A stretch of DNA of 64,000 bases. Source: Aphelenchoides besseyi. Its lineage: Eukaryota > Nematoda > Chromadorea > Rhabditida > Aphelenchoididae. Made by a program: the position numbers and the translations under genes. Position 1 is the first letter of the stretch, and each line of letters starts with the position of its first letter. The notes under the pieces are model-generated. The model was given only the letters and a program-made list of their open reading frames with translations. It was not told the origin of the DNA and searched no databases. This document shows, piece by piece, positions 48,485-60,985 of this stretch. The stretch covers positions 9,672,001-9,736,000 of the forward strand of contig JAMPIQ010000003.1 in assembly GCA_024699855.1 (NCBI GenBank), in the 5' to 3' direction.

Positions 48485-50867
48485 ACTCGACGATAGCATA
48501 TGGTTATGTTTGACTTTACTTTCTCTGGTGTCTTGTTGATATAAACTCGCTTATTTGGTTTGCATCTCTGAGAATTAGAAGCACTCTTATCGAATAACTA
48601 TAAGCATTGGCTTCTATCACCTGCCTTTTGAATATTCGCTTGAGCATCGGAGTCGTTCATCTTCTCGCTCATTTCGTCAGTTCTACTTTTCGCGTTTATC
48701 CGGGACGCTATTCGTGTGCTTCGCTTTTTCGTGTCATGTGTGGAGAAACCTATTTGTTGCTGATTTCACCTTTTCAGTTTTCGCTTCCAAGTGCTATTTC
48801 AGCTACTTGTTTGGATTCGGCCAATGTAATCGAAATTGTCAAAGATATGTTGACTCGACGCTCAAGACAAACGAAACAAACGTCAAATGAAGACCCAAAC
48901 AGTAAGTTGCGGCTAAGTGCTGATCATAATCGATGACTCATTTGAAACGAGTTGGTTCCAATTTCTTGTTTGGTTAATCGAGTAAATGAGATTAAGAATT
49001 CTCGTCTCTATTCTTCACTTGATCATTCTGTGCGCTATTTACAGCGCAAGCGATCAGCCGCCATCTCATGTACCTTCTTGATGGCTCGCGCGCAACTTTT
49101 TTGTTCTTCGATTTGTTGCAAATGTTTCTGAATTCGAATTATTGTCAATTCGATCATTCAGTTTGCAGTCCAGTGTCACTTCTGGAACTGTTTATCTCTA
49201 AGATCCTCTTGAAGACCTCTAATTCCAATCGTGTTGTCGACATCAGTTTCCTTCATATCAGTTCGCTTCGGAACACGGAAGTTCATGATCACATTTAGAT
49301 TTTGATCGAACTGCTAAGAAATTTGATGAGCGCGCAATCGCAATTTGAACCAGAAGCGGTTTCGCGTAATCACCATCGAGAATCGGAGGTTCCAACAAAC
49401 CGAAAACCAAACTGTTGAGGCCTTCGAAGAAAAAACTTTGCGTGAACCAATTACGCTGATTCGTGTTTTTGCTCATCATCAAAGATGGTCAACAGCGTAG
49501 ATTTCTGTTTGATTTAACTCGTCCGAGGTCCCGATTTCACGTCCACCAACGGACAATGGCCGATCGGAAGAAGACCCTACGCGGTTCCTATTCATTCACG
49601 TAGACGTTTCTCACTTTTTGTTTGCATCCGAAAAAGAAGAAAAACTGCAAATTTTGGTGTGAAATTGGACTCACCGGACTTCTGCGCATCGCTTCAATTG
49701 AAACTTGTTGAAAGAGCAGAACAAACGTCGGTTTTTGTGTCACTTCTCGTTGTTAACCGATTTTTCTTGCTGCTTTGACCATCAAATACTCTAAATCGCC
49801 ATCCATGTTATCTTCTGTCGATTATATCTTATGTATGTATCAGTTCGATGTGCTACAATACAAAGATCAGAGTTCTTTTGCGTACACGAGCCACATGGTC
49901 TGAGTGCTTCTTCTGTGGATGATATAAACAAATTTTGGAGCGTCTGCAAGGTCAACAAGAACAAGTGTTCGGTTCCCCAACTCGCAAACATGAGTGGACA
50001 AAGAAACGAAGAGATCAATCGATATAACCGCAAATTTCTTTGGAATTCCTCTCCAAAAACAACTTTCTTTTCGGCCCAATAAGTTTGCTAGTTTCCCACG
50101 TATCTTCCTTTGTTATGGATTCGTATTTTCGGTTCTCCATTACTGTTTGATTACAAACATACGATCTCCGATCGTTTGCACTTTTTGTCGCAGATTATTT
50201 TACACGCGGCGTGTTGTCAGCTGGAGGTAGTGATGTTCGTTAGTTGGTTCCTTTGGACCACGTAATGTTGAGGTTCGATTACTGCACTTTTGTTTACATG
50301 GCCAAAAACTTCGACTGATACATCAACTCGCGGCTTTGGATTGAAATCGAAGGATGAACTCTTCGATCTTTGCTGCTCATTAGGAGGCACATTGTTCACG
50401 AATTGGGACGTAGATAAACAATCGTTTTATTGTTTACAATCGAAGATGAACGTTAGAAACCTCCGATCTTCATTGCCATCGGTTATTTGTTTTTGCTTCT
50501 TTCACGTTTATAGCTCTACTGTGACCGTAGAGTTATTTTTATCGAGTCGATTTGGTTTGCAAAATCCGATTTGTTGATCGGAGGTTATGATCTCCGAACC
50601 ACGAGCTGTTCGGTTTTTTGTTTGATTGAGTGGACGGACGATCTTTTCAACGCTGACAAATTTTTTCAACTGTTCAAACCAGCTGAACCTCTCCATTTTC
50701 GAACGGGAGTTCATGATGAATGTTAGCTTTTGAAGTTCCAATTAAGTCGCGTAGAAGCTGAGTTTGAACTTTTATTCAAAGACCAATCTTCCCAAGATTT
50801 TTACGCGTTTACTTAGAAACTAGAACTCAATTGACTTGTTTGCTGATTGCTCGTTTTAGCATCACGA
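48485..50867. other. 2.4 kb without a supported gene
   Basis: Short frames on both strands, including + 48607-48936, lack motifs and true ATG starts. The region contains the cathepsin B promoter at its right end. Confidence 0.45.
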
Positions 50868-52467
50868 ATGAAAACGATCGACGACACAACGACAGGAGTC
50901 GGACGCCATCCACTTCATCATCATCACACACACAGAAGTCCATTGGGCTCCAAACGGACGAGCACAAAGAAAAGATGGTGTATTGGTATTTCGGTAGTAG
51001 TGATTATTGGTATGTTCCTAATTCGAAATCAACTCATTACATCGTTTAGGTCTTGTATTGATTGCCGTTTGTGTTTGCGCATATTTTCGACTACAGTTTC
51101 GAAAGAAGGAAATCAAAGATCTTCACGCCTACATGAAGAATCTGGTCGATCAAGTGAACAGCTCGCCAACGAGTCGCTGGAAAGTGAGTTCTCAGAATAG
51201 AGAAGTAAGTTTAAGTTGTGTGTTTTCAGGCAAAATTTAATCCGTTTGGAATGAAAAACAAAGAATACAACCACAAGACTCTTAAAAACATTACCGCAGT
51301 AAAAGAATACGTTGGTTATATCGAAGATTTTTTTAAGTCCCAAAAAATGCAACAACATCTAACGTAAGTTCAGGTCTGCAACTACAAAGCTGAACGTATT
51401 TGCAGTGAAATTGACACTTATCCCGAAGGTCAACTACCGCGTATGTTCGATTCCCGAGAGAAATGGCCGCTTTGTTCGTCTTTGCACCATGTTCCGAATC
51501 AAGGAGGCTGTGGATCTTGTTATGTGAGTTAACCTTTCAATGATATAGACAAAAGTTTTAGGCCGTTTCTTCAATTACTGTTGCATCAGATCGATCATGC
51601 ATTCACTCAAACGGAACATTCCGTGGAATTCTGAGTATCGAAGATGTTTTGGGTTGTTGCAAAGTCTGTGGGAATTGTTATGGCGGTGATCCGTTAAAAG
51701 CATTAGCTTATTGGGCCCGTGAAGGAGTGGTCACCGGAGCAAAAGACGGCTGTCGACCGTACACCGTTAGCAAGGAATGCGGAACACCGTGCTTACCCGA
51801 TGAGTATCCGCACGGTGAACAGAAACGTCAATGCGTACGTGAATGTCAGCCCATCTACTACAAAAACTCGTATGCCGAGGATAAGCATTTCGGTTGGTTT
51901 CCAATTCTGAATCAATAACTGCAATCCTATCTTTAGGATCACTTGCGTACACTCTCTATCCACGGAAAATGACCGTCGATCAGGCGGGCAAAGAAAAAGT
52001 CATGATGCCATCGATTATCGGACATTTCAACAAAACATCGACAAAACCATTGAACTTGGAACAAGTGAGTTACAAAACAAAAACAACGAAAACGGAAAGA
52101 TTTGCATTTTAGATTCGTACGATCATCAAGAAGGAACTTTTTCTTTACGGTCCAACAACAATGGCATTCCCGGTAACTGAAGAGTTTCTTCATTACGAAT
52201 CCGGTATCTTTCATCCGGTACCAGAAGCCGATTTTGAGAAACGTATCATCTATTGGCATGTCGTCCGGTTGATTGGGTGGGGTCATGATTCTCAAGATCG
52301 ATTGTATTGGCTGGCAATCAACAGTTTCGGTGAACAGTGGGGAGATAACGGTAAATTAGAGTAATGATCATGCTCTTAATATACATGAAATCCTTGCAGG
52401 TTTATTCAGAATCGACACAACACTTTTCGAACGTTTCGGTCTCGAGTACGAAACCGGTCTACCATGA
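50868..52467 (+). CDS. Membrane-anchored cathepsin B-like cysteine protease
   Basis: Eight exons (50868-51009, 51050-51183, 51230-51363, 51406-51523, 51562-51892, 51937-52064, 52113-52350, 52400-52467) join to 430 residues. Instead of a signal peptide the N terminus has a His/Arg-rich cytosolic part (GRHPLHHHHTHRSPLG) and one transmembrane helix (WCIGISVVVIIG-LVLIAVCVCAYF) at about 38-60, as in a type II membrane protein. The catalytic triad is kept: Cys in QGGCGSCYAVSS, His in WHVVRLIGWG, Asn in WLAINSFGEQWGDNG. The occluding-loop region (CRPYTVSKECGTPCLP) lacks the usual His-His pair, so dipeptidyl exopeptidase activity is doubtful. A ttttag acceptor 8 bp before the ATG may be a trans-splice site. 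The cathepsin B expansion in gut parasites is known for nematodes; the host role here is inference. Confidence 0.92.
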
Positions 52468-53340
52468 AAACGACCAATTAATGTACAGCCCACGTCGAGA
52501 CATCTTAGTACTTCAACCAGAGACTACGAGTTGCGCAAATGCCTTCGGACTTAAAACTGATGGTTACCAATTTCTTTCATGTTTACTTCTGAATTCTAAT
52601 CAACAGCTACTACTCCTTCACTATTGTTTATTTAAACTTGTTTGTGCAGTAAAACGACCACTAATAAAGCTGAAACAATTTACTAAACAATATCACTGAA
52701 TAGAAAACATTTCAGATGCATTCAATGGCAAACGTAAAAACGAATCCAAAAACAAGTCGATTTAGTAAAGGAGCATGAAAAAGGTTCTCAATCAACACAT
52801 CTTAAAAGGCTTCTCTAGGGATCTTTCTGTTCTCCTAATCACTATGCAATTATCCAAGCAACAGACGACTCGATTTTTCTTTTGCTGTTTATTCAACAAA
52901 TACCGACAACACCGACAAAAATTAACCTTCGTGCTCGTTCTTGCTTATTTCAAGCACAACTTCTGATGTTCAAAGCGACTTCATCTGCATTTTTATCTTT
53001 AGTTTTTCGAGCAGCACAGCGATTTGCAATCAACTGGTTCTGCCAGTTTGCTGTTCTTCTTTAACAATTTTAGCAAACTCAACGCATTTCGACGTGCATT
53101 GCATAGTTTGTGCAGCAGAAGTGTGTTTTCCACTTCTCGTTGTGCTGCAGTAACTAGCGAAAATTAATTTTGATTGAAGACTTGACTAATACGCGTGTTC
53201 ACCTTGTTTTTGAAGTCGGGACAATGCAAGTATTCAAACCGTCCAATTGACATTCGAGTTTATTGCACAAATTGGAAATGTGAAAAGAAGGTGACAAATC
53301 AACCCGTCGATAAACAACAATTAGATTGCACAAATATCCA
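52468..53340. other. Intergenic region, nothing identified
   Basis: Downstream of the cathepsin and of the converging SLC22 gene. No motif-bearing frame was seen. Confidence 0.5.
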
Positions 53341-55116
53341 TCATTCAACAAGATTACTCGGTGGTGTTTTTTTGGAAGTGTCGGGCAGTGGGATTTTGCC
53401 GGTTTCCGGTATGATCAAACTTGCTATCGTGCCTACTAGACCGGCACCAGCGTAAATAATTTTCATTGTTTGTGGATCACCATTTTCCTGCGAATTCAAT
53501 GATTTCATTTTTGTATGCAAAAAACTCACGAGTGTGTGGAAGATGGGAGCGGTAGCCGCACCGATTCTGGCCATAATCTCACAAATCCCAATGCATCCCG
53601 ATCGAATTGTTGTTGGAAAGATTTCGCTGGCACTTACGAAAAGTGCGTTGAAAGCACACACTGTAACCGACTTGCCAACTAACCATAGAATCACTGACAA
53701 GGTCGGTTGAGCTGCAAAACAAGAGTACTATGAGATCACTAATCAAAGAAACGTACTAGCAAAAATGGCAGTAACGAAAATCATCGACGCCAAAAGATGT
53801 GATCCGGTTATAAAGATTTTTCGACCAAACCAATTGAGCAGATACGGCGAAACAATGTTTGCCGGTGTTTCGACCAAACCAAGAAGCACGTAGTTGACGT
53901 ACTTGTTTCCGGCCAATTCACCCGAAAACAACGAAAGACCATAATACACGAATGTTTCGTAGAGCCACAAATACGATAGGACGACCGTACACGCAATGAG
54001 CAGCTTGTCAGCGCCAAGTTCGGTGAAAAACTTGGTTTTTAGTGCCGGTTCACTAATTCGATGATATTGAGCAATCAGAACGTCGGCATTCAAATCCACG
54101 CCATCACCCTGTGGTTCGGTTCCTTTCACTCGACTCAAGAAACGATCCAACTCGTCGCGTTTCTCGTGCATAACCATAAAACGAAAACTCTCGGGTAAGT
54201 AGAAATAGAATGCAATTCCAGCGACAACACACGGCACACTACAAACGAACATCAGAATCCGCCAACTCGGAAATGCATAGGCGACTGGTGCCACATGAAA
54301 AATCCCGATTAAATTGAACGAAGTGACTACGTTTAACGTACAAGAACGTAACCAACAACCCAAGAACAACCAAACACGAGTGTCGAGTAGTCGCGCAGTT
54401 GTTTCGGGAGTGACTCATAGGCCAAAACCCAAGAATTAATTGAACAACCCTAAACAGAAGAACTAGTTCTCGTGTGAATTCAATGTACTCACAACAAAAG
54501 CAATTCCCTGTAGTAATCGAACAAACATAAAGACCCAAATATTCGGCACAAACGCGGCAAGACAACCCAAAACTCCACTGAACGTACAACTGAAAATAGC
54601 CACAGGTCTGCGGCCTTTTCTGTAATCAAATGATTATAGCATTGACTATTTTAACGTACAAATCAGCAATTCGAGTTAAACCCAATGCTCCAAACATTGA
54701 TCCACAAGCATAAGCAGAAGTCGAGAAATCGGCCAAACGTGCTCGTGAACCTTGAAGATCAAACTATAAAAAAATGTACGACCAATGATTAAGACTTTTA
54801 GTTTACGTCTTTTGTTATTGTGCCTTCGGTTAAGTTACACGTCTTTTCGGTACATGCGTTTCCAACTAAAGTACGAGAATTTGAATAGAACTTTCCGTTA
54901 ATAACCGACCTGTAAAGGCACTTATCATTACGCTCATGGCGGCAAATAGCCAAATGGAAGCAGAAGAAAGGAAAATCAAAAGAAAGTAGTGATTGTTCCA
55001 TCCTGAAAACAACAAGGTGAAACAAAAGATCGGGTATGGAACTCACGAAACCGATTCAAAACATCATCAATTTCCTCAACTGTCGCGTCCACCTCTTGGC
55101 TCGTTTCACGCGTCAT
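53341..55116 (-). CDS. SLC22-type organic ion transporter (copy 1)
   Basis: The ATG is at 55116 (MTRETSQEVDATVEEID) and the stop at 53341, with several short introns. Major facilitator superfamily features of SLC22 are visible. They include the large extracellular loop with paired cysteines (ACTEKTCNL), MFGALGLTRIADLYRKGRR (the loop after the second helix) and RLLQGIAF. Further on are YESLPKQLRDYS, FPSWRILMFVCSVPC, YLPESFRFMVMHEKRDEL, WLYETFVYYGLSLFSGELAGNKY, SEIFPTTIRSGCIGICE and SLIIPETGKIPLPD. Expected substrates are organic cations, carnitine or anions; the specificity cannot be read. The exon join near 54300 is the least certain. A paralogue lies just upstream on the same strand. Confidence 0.87.
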
Positions 55117-55914
55117 TTTCCTTCCGAGTTGACTGATTAAACGAACGACAAGTCGAAAATGGTTTTCAATATACGAATCACAAAGTATGAACGTTAGAGA
55201 TCAAAGAGACCGAGTTTTGCTATCTCATAATCCTGATTGTTGATCCACCGGTTAGAATGTGTTTACTCGATCCGTTGCGAATCTTTTTGTCGAGTGTTCA
55301 AACGAAAAGAATTCCGATTGGCGGGTGCATGAACTGCTGGTTGGGGAAGTTTCGCTGAGCACCAACAGTCACTATGGTTCAAAGTACAAACGTGTGCGGA
55401 CGAAAAAGTTTCAGTATCGAACGGAGCGAAATAACTCACCTATCATCAGTCACTGACGAGTCGTTTCGCTTATTGAATGTGTCCATCAAGACTACAAACT
55501 TCACTCCTGGAGTCTTTTTCATCACAGGTTTTCTAGCTGCTAAGTGATGATGTGAGTTGTTGTAAATCGAAAAGTGTTCCTTTCAAGCTTCTTATCAAAC
55601 AGCAAACACTTCGGTTCGCAAATGTCAACATGTTTTCGGAATCAATTTTGTGACAACTGAGTGATTGCGTTTATTTTCGTTCATTTTACAACGCGATTTC
55701 AAATCTTTTGATTTGTGTGAAAATGAGCAAAATTGAATTGATTGTACGTTCCAAGAAACTAATAAGAGATCTTCTAGTCGTAGCAATTGCATTTCAAAAA
55801 CAAACGATTTGGCAGAAGAAGAAAAAGAATACACGCATTCGAAACTTAAGAAGACTAGTTACTGACCAGATGAAAGAATAGAAAAAGTTTCGAAAACAAC
55901 GAATTAGAACACGC

Positions 55915-57707
55915 CTACAGATCGGCGGCTGTATCGGGTAATTTTGCGTCTTTGGTTTCGGGAAGCAACAACGTGATTCCACCTGATACTCCAGCTAATG
56001 CAGTGAAGATTATCGTTGGCAATTCAACGTAGATTGTTTTCTAAACAAGAAAGGAATTAATCACTTGGAGAGCACGTACCAGTGAATAAAGTGCTGGAGC
56101 CATTGTAGAAGCCAATCGTCCTATTGCTTCACAAGCTCCGGTACAACCCGAACGAATATTCGTAGGAAACAGTTCGGAACAATAGACGTACAAACAATTG
56201 AATGAGCAAATGATTCCGAATTTACCAATAAGCCAAAGAATTAAGGCACCTGTTGGGTTTTCTAAAAGAATTTCAATCATCCGGTCTGCACTCTCAATCA
56301 CTTACTAATAAAGATTAACAGTAAAAATGCAATAGCCGCTAGTCCATGAGTTCCCGAGATAAAGTAGCGACGACCAAAAACTCTCAGGAAATAAGGCGAA
56401 AAGAAGTTAGACGGAGCTTCAATCAATCCAAGAAGAACGTAGTTCATATACTTATTGCCGGCCAACTGAGTACTGAACAAAGATAAACCGTAGTAGATCA
56501 GAGTCTAAATTCGCAGAGTGATTACTGTTGTTTGTACTTTCTTACATCACTAATCCAAAGTACTGCCATGATGAGCATGTAAATTGAAAGACGTCGATTC
56601 TTAACTACTTGAATGATGATGTTTCGATCTTTCGTTGTATCTTGTTTCGCCTTCTGATGATGAGCGGCAATCAGTCCTTTGACATTCACTTCCACTCGAT
56701 GTTTGTTGAACACGCTCGCTTTTTTCACCCACGCATTCAATTCGGATTCCATTCCGGTGTGTACCATATAATGAAACGATTCGGGTACAGTGAAAAAGTA
56801 AACAACTCCAGCAACCACCGACGGGAACGAGCATGCGACCATCAAAGTTCGCCAATACGGAAACAACATCGCCAACGGAGCTACGAGACAATAACCAGTG
56901 ACCCACATCGTTCCAAAACAAAAAGTCGTGTAAATTCGAAGGCTTTTCGGCGTTGACTCGTAGGCAATATTCCAACCGGGAATTCCAGCTCCCTGAACAA
57001 AAAGTTGATCAGTGACTTCGAACTTCAAATCTACCGGAAAACACATCCCTTGCAGAAATCTTAGAATCATCAACAAATAGATGTTTCGCATAAAACTTCC
57101 TATCACACCAAAACATCCCATCAAAAACAACGAGATGGTCATCACAATTCGACGACCTTTGTAATCGGTGATTCGAGCAACGAAAGCAGCACCGATCGTG
57201 TTACCGAATAGGTACATCGATGTTGTCCAATCAGCCAAATATCTTTTGGACCCAACTAAATTAAACTAAAACTCATAATTATCAACATTAATCAAACGAT
57301 CAGCAACCTCTCCATTGATTGTGTTGTTGTTCGGTAAGCAATTCAGATCGTTACTTGCACAAACATCCGCAATAGTGAAGGCGGATACCATCATATTTGG
57401 TCCTTAAATGTTCAAGGTTTAAGAAGAACTTCAATCAGAGAGAAATCAATTTTGAGTTCAATTTCAACTCCGCTTTTCGATATTAAACATTGAAATTAAC
57501 TGACCACTAAAGAGCCAAACCGAAGAGGCGGCAATGAAAACGAAAAGAATGTACGGATTCCATAATGCTACAAATCTCCAATCAAAACAACCGAACAGTA
57601 GAAAACTTACAAAACTTGTCCAAAACATCATCGGGATTCACAATTGTGAGGTTTGTCGGCGTACCTGGTCGAGATGTTGTGGTCCGCTCCTCATCCGTCG
57701 AGTCCAT
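55915..57707 (-). CDS. SLC22-type organic ion transporter (copy 2)
   Basis: The ATG is at 57707 (MDSTDEERTTTSRPG) and the stop at 55915, again with several short introns. Motifs are FGNTIGAAFVARITDYKGRR, RFLQGMCFP, IAYESTPKSLRIY, LFPYWRTLMVACSFPSVV, VPESFHYMVHTGMESEL, LIYYGLSLFSTQLAGNKY, SELFPTNIRSGCTGACEAIG and LLLPETKDAKLPD. Same layout as copy 1, with close similarity in the transport motifs, so the pair arose by tandem duplication. A ttgcag acceptor 27 bp before the ATG suggests either an upstream 5' exon or a spliced leader site. The frame stays open up to it. Confidence 0.88.
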
Positions 57708-58878
57708 GTCGTCCAGTAACGGTGCTCGTTCTGCAAGTCAGACAATAAAATAACAAAAAACATCAAGACAGCGCGCATCAAAGAGCAAAGGCGTGATGTA
57801 AAAGATTGACCGCACCAAACACTGATGCTCGCCTATCACATTTGATGTTTTTCGCTTTTCATTCGAATTACAAACCAATGGATTGTAGTCATCTGTGAAA
57901 TTGATTGAACACGGTGTTGCCGATCTTTCACAAAATGAGATGTCTTTTAAGAGATATCCGATCCCATTTATACTCCTTAATCACAGTGTTCTGAAGCACA
58001 CAGTAAAGATTACGACCGAAAGATCACGTCTTTTGGCTCGAACAACAAACGAGCCGATTGATGAAACGAGCAAACAAATCGACTGCGTCAAAGTGTTTTC
58101 ACAGTTTCGATCAACAGACATTTGTATTTTCGTCTAAGAACTTAAAGTCCCGCGTGTCTAAGAATAAAAAACCAAAACGCCTTCGGAGATCTTTTCGAAA
58201 CCCCCTTCTACAGGATTTCCATTCAAAAAGCGTGGGGACTGAAAGGCGCAGAAAACGGAAATTGAACTGTCAACCATGTCTTGCAACAATACAACCCATG
58301 GTCTACAGTTTAAACATAAAAGTTCAAAGAATGTAAAGAGCAAAATTGTGCTCCAGCTCTTCTACTCGAACGGTTGTTATACTTTTCGTATTTTTGCGGT
58401 TTTCCTTATCGTTTCTTTTAGTTCACAGGATAGTGGGTCGCCAAGTTCGATCCAACCGCCACAAAACTTATCAGTTAAATCGTTCTCATGGCCACTCTGC
58501 TTATATAAAAACAAGTCCCCAACACTTAAGATTGAGTGCAGAAGCATCGTAAACAACAGAGTTCCAAGAGTATAATAAGAAGACCCCAAAAAATACGCAA
58601 CCAACTACTGAGTTGCTGACTCAAAACTCGTTCTTCCGCACACACATCAGCTAACGAGTTTGAAAGATGAAAACGATTTCATGAGCGAAAATGATGATAA
58701 CACTTGAGTTTGTTTGAGTTCCTCCAGTGCTCATAGCTCATTAATTTATACCATAAATTTGCTCATTACCCTTCAAGTTTTCTAATTTCCCAAAGCTCTT
58801 CAATCGAAACGACGGAAATAGTCGGAGCTTCGATAATTAGTTCTGATCTTGCGCATGAGCCCAAAACAATCTTTTTAC
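57708..58878. other. Intergenic region upstream of SLC22 copy 2
   Basis: No convincing exon. It contains several short frames on both strands and likely the SLC22 copy 2 promoter. Confidence 0.45.
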
Positions 58879-59350
58879 TCATACCCTACGTGTTTCCAAT
58901 TGAGCGAAAGGGAAACTCCAATAGAGCTGATCACATAGACCTTCTTGTTTGCCAATCAGATTGCAATTTTGCGAAAACTCTCGTCGTTCAGAAGACCGTT
59001 CCGAAATGCAAAGGACCACAAGAAGTGATACCAAAATGTCGGCCATAAGATTGAAAGTTTGCGCGACAAAATAAGCGAGTGAGTTGAACAAATAGGTTGG
59101 CGGCTCATAATTGTGAAACAAAATGACGTTGTCGACAACCGTAAGCTTCGAACACAATTCGTAGTTCAGATCTCCGCTGCAAATTAGCGAGGATTTGCAA
59201 ACGACGAGTTTTCGGGTCTCCAAGCAGCCGTGTGGTTTTGCGCCAAGTTCGTGACATTTTGGAGCGCAGGAAAAGATAAACAAAAGATGGTAAAAAAGAG
59301 AACTTACCGAGCTGTTTTCTCTTTTGCTTCTTGAGTACAATCAACGGCAT
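58879..59350 (-). CDS. Hypothetical ORF, possibly a membrane protein exon
   Basis: A 150-codon open frame runs on the minus strand with several cysteines and a hydrophobic stretch (LMADILVSLLVVLC). It has no ATG at its own start. An ATG in another frame at 59350 (MPLIVLKKQKRKQLG) ends at a good donor (gtaagt). The splice join between them could not be fixed, and no family is recognised. Treat it as weak evidence of a gene. Confidence 0.25.
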
Positions 59351-60305
59351 CTCAACGGTTGTAACAAACGTCCGTACATTGTCAACTCAACCAACTTCCT
59401 CTCAAAAACGTGTGGAAGTTGCCGTTCAACAGAAAAAAGAGATCGCTACGCAAGAAATCAGGGTCAGTACTTGCGGTCTTCTTTCCTGGTGCACGAGTAA
59501 GACGAAACCCGATCTTTTTGACAACACACACAAAAACAACAAAACACCCAAATACGAAGAGTGGAAGACTGTTCGTCTCCGCGAGTTGCGTGGACCAGAA
59601 ATTGAAAGCGATAGAAAACACGAAAATTGTCACTCTCGCTGCTTTTTCCTTTCGTCTGTTAAACTCGTTTGTTTTGGTGAAAACTCGTGAAGGACATTCG
59701 ACTCGCCGGCTTCTGATTCCCGCGTGTGCTAATTTCGGTAGTCGATATGCAATCGCCGTTCCCTCTGCATATTCTCGATTGCGTAATCAAAAGTTCAAGC
59801 TTCGGAGTCGATTTGCAAATTGCAGAAATCGGATCATTGAGACGAATTAAAGACTTCCTAATCAACATAACCCACAGCCCAAGTTCTTTGTAAGACGTCA
59901 ATTGATCATTCTGTTGCCATCGGGGCACAAATCGACAACTAAATTCTCTTGATTTGATCAACGACAATCTTTATCAACATTAGCTCAGACGTTCGAAAAC
60001 AGCGGAAGAGGTGCATAGATGGTTTTTGAAGACGTTTCGTTGCATTTGCCATTCCTCATCAACTATTCTAGTTGTCATGACAAATCACTTTGCTGAAACC
60101 GCTCTAGTAGAGAAACCAAGGTTTGATTAGAAAACAGAAGTCATGGCAACCGCCAGCAAAAGATCCGCAAGTCGGAACACCAAAAACCACGTAATTCAAT
60201 GGCACAGTGTGTTTATTTCACGAACGATATGTACACACGACTATGTAATTCTATGCAGTTGAACCGGAGAGCCAAAACAACAAGTAAGCAACATCTACAA
60301 ACCAA
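59351..60305. other. Intergenic region, nothing identified
   Basis: Only overlapping short frames occur. No motif, tRNA or repeat could be supported. Confidence 0.45.
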
Positions 60306-60671
60306 CTACTCGTTGAAGATCTTGTACTTGATCTCCATTTCCAAGTACGTTTTTAACATTGGATCGTGTACTTTCTCGTCGAGCAGTTTGTCAATTTTCT
60401 TCCATCGCTCTTCGGGTGTTTTCGCTTCTTCGGCGTGATGCTCGTGAAGATGCTGAGACACTTCGTTGGCGTAGTTGATCCATACACAGTTACTGCAGCC
60501 GCTTTGACAACAGAGATTGGGATCTGGACTGTCCGGAAAACAAGAATATTTGGAGGACAATTTAGAATCTGCAGTCGACAACGAAGCAGCGCGGTTGTTG
60601 GCAGAAGAATTTGACGTCGAGAATCGAGTCATCGCCAAAATTTGTCGCCGCAAAAAAATCACGATCGACAT
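60306..60671 (-). CDS. Oxidoreductase-like domain protein (OXLD1-like)
   Basis: A single-exon gene of 121 residues, a rarity in this window. The core PDSPDPNLCCQSGCSNCVWINYANEVS is the CC.SGC..CVW signature of the oxidoreductase-like domain (as in OXLD1). A Ser-rich, Arg-containing N terminus (MSIVIFLRRQILAMTRFSTS) is consistent with a mitochondrial presequence. A charged helical tail follows (EERWKKIDKLLDEK). The biochemical role is unknown; the four cysteines may bind metal. Confidence 0.88.
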   Translation of the reverse strand: MSIVIFLRRQILAMTRFSTSNSSANNRAASLSTADSKLSSKYSCFPDSPDPNLCCQSGCSNCVWINYANEVSQHLHEHHAEEAKTPEERWKKIDKLLDEKVHDPMLKTYLEMEIKYKIFNE

Positions 60672-60985
60672 TCGACTTCGGAACGACCATTAAATTTCTT
60701 GAAAATTCTGATAAAAATAACCGTAAATATGAAAACTTACTTTCTCAATAGCGATCAAGTAACCAACCGACCGAAAATACCGAGTAGTTTTTTGTTATCG
60801 AACATCGCCATTTGCACCCACGTGGTCCCCCGTTGGTTCGCTTTTGTTTATACCCGGGCAACGGAAGTGCTATTGATTAGCCAGTCAAGTTGTTTCTGTT
60901 AACGATGACTGATCTCTTTCGACAAACCAACTCTCGCGATTCCAATCGAAATCATTCATTTGAAGGTTTTTAGTTTCAACTCGAC

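Noticed and set aside
48607..48936. 109-codon + frame after the BtpA gene
   Set aside because: No ATG at its start and no recognisable domain; probably a chance frame.
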